Part shown: positions 7,282 through 10,621 of the stretch, piece by piece | How positions within the stretch are numbered: the stretch's first letter is position 1 | Layout of the letters: the number at the start of each line of letters is the position of its first letter | Assembly (NCBI GenBank): GCA_002309275.1 | Contig: DBXL01000230.1 | Location: 17,393 to 28,013, forward strand | Length of the DNA: 10,621 bases | Direction of reading: 5' to 3' | Source: Ruminococcaceae bacterium UBA1213 | Lineage (GTDB): Bacteria; Bacillota; Clostridia; Oscillospirales; Acutalibacteraceae | Notes under the pieces: model-generated | Database searches by the model: none | What the model saw: only the letters and a program-made list of their open reading frames with translations | What the model was told of the DNA's origin: nothing | Translations under genes and position numbers: made by a program

Positions 7282-7949
7282 TAAATATCTGCCCTTTCTT
7301 TTATAATCTCCGTTATCTTCTTCACGGATTCTTCAAATGTCATGCCCGATGTATCGACTATTACCGCATTTTCGGCAGGCTTCAAAGGAGCAATTTCCCT
7401 GTTGCTGTCGTTGTAGTCACGCTTCACTATATCTGTGAGAACCGTTGCATAATCCGCTTCTTCACCCTTTTCGGCAAGCTGTAAAACACGTCTTTTCGCC
7501 CTTATTTCAGGCGATGCCGTCAAAAATATTTTTACCTGTGCATTCGGCAGAACCACTGTCCCTATGTCCCTGCCGTCCATGATGACATTATCCCTTTTAG
7601 CAAAATTTCTCTGCAAGTCAAGCAGATATTTTCTCACTTCGGGTATCGCCGAAACAGTCGATGCCGCCATTGATACATTTTCTGTGCGTATCTCCTGCGA
7701 CACGTCAACATCATTCAATAATATATGCTGTTCGCCGTTGAGGAAAACAATACTTATATCTATCTCCTGCAAAAGCTTTTCAACAGCACTGCTGTCACCC
7801 TCATCTACGCCCTTTTTGATGCAGGCAAGTCCTACTGCTCTGTAAATAGCCCCTGTATCAACATACACAAATCCCAATGCAGATGATACTTTTTTTGCAA
7901 TCGTGCTTTTGCCTGCCCCGGCAGGACCGTCTATTGCTACCGCTATCAT
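7281..7949 (-). CDS. cmk: Cytidylate kinase (CMP/dCMP kinase)
   Basis: Phosphorylates CMP and dCMP to the diphosphates using ATP, recycling pyrimidine nucleotides in the cytoplasm. The 222 residues match the usual bacterial length (about 220-230). Seen directly: P-loop GPAGAGKST at 8-16, VDTGAIYRA at 30-38, the CMP-binding block MDGRDIGTVV at 124-133, and the lid/arginine region KRRVLQL plus KRDYNDSNR (about 152-184). The frame continues 11 codons upstream to a TTG at 7982, but that codon lies between the predicted -10 box and transcription start. The ATG at 7949 has GGGGGAG 5 nt before it and yields the standard MIAVAIDGPAGAGKS N-terminus, so it is used. First gene of the cmk-plsC-ispH/S1 operon. 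Confidence 0.95.
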   Translation of the reverse strand: MIAVAIDGPAGAGKSTIAKKVSSALGFVYVDTGAIYRAVGLACIKKGVDEGDSSAVEKLLQEIDISIVFLNGEQHILLNDVDVSQEIRTENVSMAASTVSAIPEVRKYLLDLQRNFAKRDNVIMDGRDIGTVVLPNAQVKIFLTASPEIRAKRRVLQLAEKGEEADYATVLTDIVKRDYNDSNREIAPLKPAENAVIVDTSGMTFEESVKKITEIIKERADI

Positions 7950-7984
7950 ACATTCTCCCCCTAAAATATCATATTTATACAAAC

Positions 7985-8012
7985 ATTATAGCATATTTTT
8001 CCAAAATTACAA
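7985..8012 (-). promoter_or_regulatory. Predicted extended -10 promoter of the cmk operon
   Basis: The minus strand carries a perfect TATAAT (7985-7990) preceded by TGC, giving an extended -10 (TGnTATAAT), with TTGTAA (8007-8012) at 16-nt spacing as a -35. Predicted transcription start is near 7978, leaving about 30 nt to the cmk ATG. It sits just downstream of a terminator. Confidence 0.7.
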
Positions 8013-8017
8013 TAACA

Positions 8018-8051
8018 AAATCCCCGATTTCTTCAAAAAAATCGGGGATTT
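8018..8051 (-). terminator. Terminator after the membrane protein gene
   Basis: Perfect 13-bp inverted repeat (8018-8030 with 8039-8051, core TCCCCGAT/ATCGGGGA) around an 8-nt loop, beginning 5 nt past the stop at 8056. The minus-strand tail reads TTTTGTTATT, counting the last stem bases, so it acts as a moderate terminator before the cmk promoter. The symmetrical A/T flanks could also work in the other direction. Confidence 0.8.
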
Positions 8052-8055
8052 ATAT

Positions 8056-8748
8056 TTATCCTTCAATCTTATTTTCTTCAAGCATTTTGATGCCCTTGCA
8101 AAGATATACAACAAATACTACCGTCTTTGCAATATTCAGACAGCCTGTAATCAATGTCAAAAGCAATTCTATCGAGGGGAAAAAGACATTTGCAAAACCG
8201 GACAATATTGCCATAACTGCAAGCACTATCACAACTGTACAAACCGTTTTGCCGTTGTTGTCAATCTTTGTATTGCCCAATTTCTGAGCCAGACTGCGAA
8301 CACCGTTTATAATGCAAATCATTACAATTACTGCAAGCACTTTTACCGCAAGTGAAAGTACAGAGCCAACCCAGCCCTTGAAAAATGCACTTACTACGGA
8401 AACGATAATTCCTGCAATAATAAATATCAACGCATTGTCAAAGCCCTCGTCATCTGTTTTTGCCTCATTTACGCCTACTATCTGCATGATGTAAGCTACT
8501 ATTGCCAAAATCATGGAACCAAATCCCAAAATTATGAATATAGAACCTCCGCCCATTGCTTCGGCAACCTGCTGAGAAGATATATCGTCTTTACCTCCAA
8601 AACCGCCCATTTGGATTACCGACACCAACACGATAAGTGCTGCAATCGACGTACCCACAATGTCCAGTATTCCGGCAATTTTCAAGGTTTTCAGTCCCTC
8701 ATAAGCCTTTGCAAACTTTGTTACTTTAACTTCTTTAATTTCATTCAT
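8056..8748 (-). CDS. Six-span membrane protein, function unknown
   Basis: I do not recognise the family. From ATG 8748 the protein has 230 residues: a short charged N-terminus (NEIKEVKVTKFAKAYEG), then hydrophobic segments near residues 22-47, 68-91, 105-123, 129-148, 167-187 and 195-219, and a charged tail (KMLEENKIEG). The loop after the first span is glycine-rich (GGFGGKDD). A second loop (about 95-105) and a third (154-166, KLGNTKIDNNGK) are hydrophilic. No catalytic motif, signal peptide or transporter signature is visible. A second in-frame ATG lies at 8757. AAAGGA is only 1 nt from that codon but 10 nt from the ATG at 8748, so 8748 is preferred, not certain. It stands alone between its own promoter and a terminator, so it is probably monocistronic and unrelated to the downstream operon. 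Confidence 0.8.
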   Translation of the reverse strand: MNEIKEVKVTKFAKAYEGLKTLKIAGILDIVGTSIAALIVLVSVIQMGGFGGKDDISSQQVAEAMGGGSIFIILGFGSMILAIVAYIMQIVGVNEAKTDDEGFDNALIFIIAGIIVSVVSAFFKGWVGSVLSLAVKVLAVIVMICIINGVRSLAQKLGNTKIDNNGKTVCTVVIVLAVMAILSGFANVFFPSIELLLTLITGCLNIAKTVVFVVYLCKGIKMLEENKIEG

Positions 8749-8773
8749 TTCGTTCATTTCCTTTCAAATTATT

Positions 8774-8789
8774 TTGTGTTTTTGAACTG
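8774..8789 (-). repeat. Promoter-proximal 16-bp repeat, copy 2
   Basis: On the minus strand CAGTTCAAAAACACAA, 15 of 16 bases identical to the copy at 8950-8965. It lies 7 nt downstream of the -10 box, in the leader of the membrane protein gene. It may be a shared regulator or RNA-binding site, or the trace of a duplication. Confidence 0.5.
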
Positions 8790-8796
8790 TGTGATT

Positions 8797-8805
8797 ATTA
8801 TATCA
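8797..8805 (-). promoter_or_regulatory. Predicted extended -10 promoter of the membrane protein gene
   Basis: TGATATAAT on the minus strand is a perfect extended -10. The best -35 candidate is poor (TTTTCA at 16 nt), as expected when an extended -10 compensates. It lies about 50 nt before the start codon. Confidence 0.55.
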
Positions 8806-8880
8806 CGTTTTGCCAAAATGAAAATCGGTAAATTTCCAACTTTCTCAATTAAAAAATCGTCTGTTTTCTACTTCTTCACT

Positions 8881-8919
8881 TTAAAAGTCAAACGTGGCTG
8901 TCACGCTTTCCTGATACAT
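8881..8919 (-). CDS. Possible 12-residue small protein, leader peptide or gene remnant
   Basis: A 12-codon frame reading MYQESVTATFDF then TAA. Its merit is the start site: GGAGGT (8928-8933) stands exactly 8 nt before the ATG, better than that of several real genes here, and a -10-like TATAAT lies about 50 nt upstream. It shares a promoter-proximal repeat with the membrane protein gene, whose own promoter begins about 75 nt beyond the stop. It has no Trp/His/Leu run typical of attenuation leaders and no similarity I recognise. It may be a translated small protein, a leader, or the first codons of a deleted gene. Coding status is unproven. Confidence 0.35.
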   Translation of the reverse strand: MYQESVTATFDF

Positions 8920-8949
8920 CTTTTTTTACCTCCGAACCTGAAAAGTTTC

Positions 8950-8965
8950 TTGTATTTTTGAACTG
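8950..8965 (-). repeat. Promoter-proximal 16-bp repeat, copy 1
   Basis: On the minus strand CAGTTCAAAAATACAA, one mismatch from the copy at 8774-8789. It begins 2 nt downstream of the TATAAT at 8968-8973 and precedes the 12-codon frame. Confidence 0.5.
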
Positions 8966-8967
8966 AG

Positions 8968-8998
8968 ATTATAATACCATATAATGAAAAAAATGCAA
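8968..8998 (-). promoter_or_regulatory. Possible promoter upstream of the 12-codon frame
   Basis: TATAAT at 8968-8973, overlapping an alternative TATTAT at 8971-8976. TTGCAT at 8993-8998 would be 19 nt from the first and 16 nt from the second; the latter spacing is acceptable. It lies directly after the terminator of the LRR gene. Confidence 0.4.
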
Positions 8999-9001
8999 TC
9001 A

Positions 9002-9040
9002 AAAATCCCCCACTTTCAGAATGAAAAAGTGGGGGATTTT
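9002..9040 (-). terminator. Strong terminator after the LRR protein gene
   Basis: Perfect 15-bp stem (9002-9016 with 9026-9040, five consecutive G-C pairs in the core) and a 9-nt loop, beginning 9 nt after the stop at 9050. The minus-strand transcript ends in five U residues, counting the stem end, with a further U7 nearby. T-runs on the plus strand as well make it potentially bidirectional. Confidence 0.85.
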
Positions 9041-9049
9041 CTGCTTTTT

Positions 9050-10468
9050 TTAGTTTGTAACATTTACTTCAAAGTATTTCTTTGCAATAGTGCCTGTACT
9101 GTCCTTGACCTTCACGCATACATTATAGCCTGTTGCTTTATACGGCTTCACAGCTACTTTTGCATTGGTACTGTAATTCTGCTTGACAGTCCATTTTGTA
9201 TCACTGTTTTTCTTATAAAGCACTGCATAGGTATAATCACCCATACCGCCTACCGCTTTGGCATTCACCGTAAATGTACTGCCATACTTTATAGAAGTGG
9301 CTGAAATCGTGGAGTTATTGGCAAGCTTGGCATTGACCTTTACGTCAAAGAATTTTTTTACAATCGTTCCGCTGCCGTCTTTTACCTTTACGCATATACT
9401 GTAATCCGTCGCTTTGGCCGGCTTTATTACTACCTGGGAATTGGTTGTGTAATTCTGCTTGACAGTCCATTTTGTATCACTGTTTTTCTTATAAAGCACT
9501 GCATAAGTGTATGAACCCATTCCACTGGCTGCCTTTGCATTCACTGTCACTGTCCCTCCCAAAACTATCTTACTTGCAGAAATACTGCTTTCATTGGTCA
9601 GAACCGTTTCAACAAATTTGATTTTCTTTCTCTGTGCATATCTCTGGGCTTCGGTATCCTTTGTACCGTATATGGTGACGTTTTCACAAAAAAGAAATGC
9701 ACTGCTGCTGATACTGTTCACTGTTGCAGGAATGGCTATTTTTCTGAGAGCGGAACAATCGCAAAATGCTGTCATTCCTATGCTTGCCACTCCAAACGGC
9801 AGCTCCACTTCCGTTATTTTCTGACAGCCCTGAAATGCACAGTTCGATATATAGGAAACACCGCTCGGTACACTGTATTTTCCTGACTTCCCTGCCGGAA
9901 ACTGCACAAGCCTGTCCATTGCTTTTGTAAAAAGAACGCCGTCACGGGATACATAATTTGCATTTCCTGACGCAACATTGATTTTTTCAAGAGCATAACA
10001 CTCACTGAATGCACCATAACCTATATTTGTCACTTTTGAGGAAATCGCAACTTCTTTGATTGACTTGCAGTAATTGAAAGCATACTCTCCTATGCTTTTG
10101 AGAGATGATGGCAGAGTAAGAACGGCAAGATTCTCACAGCCTGCAAATGCCATACTGCCTATTTCTTCAATGCTGTTTGGCAAAGAAAGCGTCTTTACGT
10201 TCTCACACTGATTGAATGCTTCTGACGCTATTCTTGTGACAGGCTTTCCGTCTATCTCTGACGGAACATTGATAGTAACTCCGGTACTTTTGCACTTGCT
10301 GATAGTAACGGTATTTCCCACAACCGTATATTCAAAACTGCCGTAAGTCGCCGCATTTACAGAAATTCCACTTGAAATTCCTGTATAGTCCACCATACCC
10401 GTCATTTCCGCACCGGCAAGCATTGCTGTACAAAGCATTACCGCAAGCACTCTTTTAAAATTTTTCAC
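9050..10468 (-). CDS. Secreted leucine-rich-repeat (BspA-type, LRR_5) protein with two C-terminal repeat domains
   Basis: Exported protein of 472 residues. It has a Sec signal peptide (MKNFKRVLAVMLCTAMLAGA then a polar stretch) with probable cleavage near residue 39 (SVNA). No lipobox or LPXTG anchor is seen, so it is probably secreted or loosely cell-associated. Residues about 50-265 hold LRR_5 units of roughly 23 residues with the pattern AF..C..L..+.LP..+..IG (FNQCENVKTLSLP, FAGCENLAVLTLP, FQGCQKITEVELP), interrupted by an island at about 165-200. Residues 292-379 and 384-471 are two tandem beta-rich domains. BspA-like proteins usually act in adhesion or protein binding (family knowledge); the ligand here is unknown. 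GTG at 10468 is chosen because AAAGGG lies 8 nt before it; the upstream GTG at 10477 overlaps that site. No convincing promoter is visible; the upstream 7-bp array may lie within it. Confidence 0.9.
   Translation of the reverse strand: MKNFKRVLAVMLCTAMLAGAEMTGMVDYTGISSGISVNAATYGSFEYTVVGNTVTISKCKSTGVTINVPSEIDGKPVTRIASEAFNQCENVKTLSLPNSIEEIGSMAFAGCENLAVLTLPSSLKSIGEYAFNYCKSIKEVAISSKVTNIGYGAFSECYALEKINVASGNANYVSRDGVLFTKAMDRLVQFPAGKSGKYSVPSGVSYISNCAFQGCQKITEVELPFGVASIGMTAFCDCSALRKIAIPATVNSISSSAFLFCENVTIYGTKDTEAQRYAQRKKIKFVETVLTNESSISASKIVLGGTVTVNAKAASGMGSYTYAVLYKKNSDTKWTVKQNYTTNSQVVIKPAKATDYSICVKVKDGSGTIVKKFFDVKVNAKLANNSTISATSIKYGSTFTVNAKAVGGMGDYTYAVLYKKNSDTKWTVKQNYSTNAKVAVKPYKATGYNVCVKVKDSTGTIAKKYFEVNVTN
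9056..9595 (-). repeat. Two tandem 92-residue-period domains in the LRR protein
   Basis: The copies cover 9332-9595 and 9056-9319, offset 276 nt. Each runs from an SxISAxxI start to a K(F/Y)F(D/E)V end. A 58-nt block (9172-9229 and 9448-9505) is identical in both, encoding YTYAVLYKKNSDTKWTVK and neighbours, while flanking parts have diverged. Similar domains occur in secreted ruminococcal proteins. Confidence 0.85.
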
Positions 10469-10519
10469 AAAAATCACCCTTTCCTTTCAAAAAAAATCAA
10501 ACCCCATTTTTCATAACAC
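10469..10519 (-). promoter_or_regulatory. Leader of the LRR gene with ribosome binding site
   Basis: AAAGGG (10477-10482, minus strand) sits 8 nt before the GTG at 10468. A weak -10-like TATGAA lies at 10510-10515. Any -35 at normal spacing would fall inside the heptamer array, where no good match exists. The promoter is therefore weak, dependent on an activator, or beyond the array. Confidence 0.45.
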
Positions 10520-10621
10520 TGCACATTGCACACTGCACATTGCACATTGCACATTGCACATTGCACATTGCACATTGCACATTGCACATTGCACATTGCA
10601 CATTGCACATTGCACACTGCA
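10520..10621. repeat. Tandem array of the 7-bp unit TGCACAT, running off the right edge
   Basis: Fourteen complete units plus four bases of a fifteenth. Units 2 (10527-10533) and 14 (10611-10617) read TGCACAC; the other twelve are identical. The array starts about 50 bp upstream of the LRR start codon. Adjacent units can pair TGCA-CAT-TGCA. Its true length is unknown because it meets the edge. Confidence 0.95.

Noticed and set aside
7950..7982. Longer cmk start at the TTG at 7982
   Set aside because: It lies just after the -10 box, before the expected transcription start. The ATG at 7949 has a strong ribosome binding site and gives the standard N-terminus.
8758..9049. Riboswitch or structured regulatory RNA before the membrane protein gene
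   Set aside because: Apart from the LRR terminator, only short stems such as CGTG/CACG are present, and no known riboswitch core is recognisable. The leader after the nearest promoter is only about 40-50 nt.
8984..9304. Plus-strand open frame of 106 codons crossing the LRR terminator
   Set aside because: It begins in an intergenic hairpin and continues antisense through the conserved C-terminal domain of the LRR gene, with no domain of its own.
10520..10621. Heptamer array as a coding repeat or CRISPR-like array
   Set aside because: A 7-bp unit without stops is open in all six frames by construction, so open frames mean nothing. Units are directly adjacent, with no spacers.
1..10621. A defence, mobile-element or phage system
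   Set aside because: No transposase, integrase, toxin-antitoxin, nuclease-helicase or repeat-spacer signature was found. The HD and RecJ proteins are explained by housekeeping families, and gene order fits a conserved chromosomal core.

Overview
The window looks like chromosomal DNA of a low-GC Gram-positive anaerobe of the Clostridia, most likely a Ruminococcus-like member of the Oscillospiraceae. Four things point there. IspH is fused to ribosomal protein S1 domains, a known clostridial arrangement. The order cmk-plsC-ispH/S1 is typical. The Shine-Dalgarno sites are strong AAAGGAGG types. A secreted BspA-type leucine-rich-repeat protein carries ruminococcal-style C-terminal repeats. The genus assignment is inference. 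Every gene supported here lies on the minus strand, so the window reads right to left; no gene on the plus strand is credible.

In reading order: (1) at the right edge (10520-10621) a tandem array of a 7-bp unit runs off the window, just upstream of a secreted LRR protein gene (9050-10468) that ends in a strong hairpin terminator. (2) The 8758-9049 stretch holds a promoter-like site, a 12-codon reading frame with an excellent ribosome binding site, and a second promoter with an extended -10 that serves a six-span membrane protein of unknown function (8056-8748). The two promoter regions share a 16-bp near-identical element. A terminator follows the membrane gene. (3) An extended -10 promoter at 7985-8012 starts a tightly coupled operon: cmk (CMP kinase), plsC (acyl-glycerol-phosphate acyltransferase) and the ispH/S1 fusion, joined by 1-nt and 4-nt overlaps. 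(4) After an unusual hairpin without a good U-tract come a YwlG/UPF0340 protein and an HD-domain phosphohydrolase, closed by a strong terminator at 3462-3492. (5) A well-formed sigma-A-type promoter at 3405-3433 drives recJ (single-strand-specific exonuclease), which overlaps by 20 nt the start of a bifunctional (p)ppGpp synthetase/hydrolase gene (rel) that runs off the left edge.

Functionally the window is mostly housekeeping: nucleotide and phospholipid precursors, isoprenoid synthesis, translation, DNA repair and the stringent response, plus one secreted surface-type protein and one unknown membrane protein. I do not see a clear new defence, mobile or biosynthetic system. There are no tRNA or rRNA genes, insertion sequences, CRISPR arrays or recognisable riboswitches. 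The points most worth a second look are an internal ribosome binding site that could release a free S1 protein from the ispH/S1 gene, the heptamer array upstream of the LRR gene, and the small reading frame with its duplicated promoter element.
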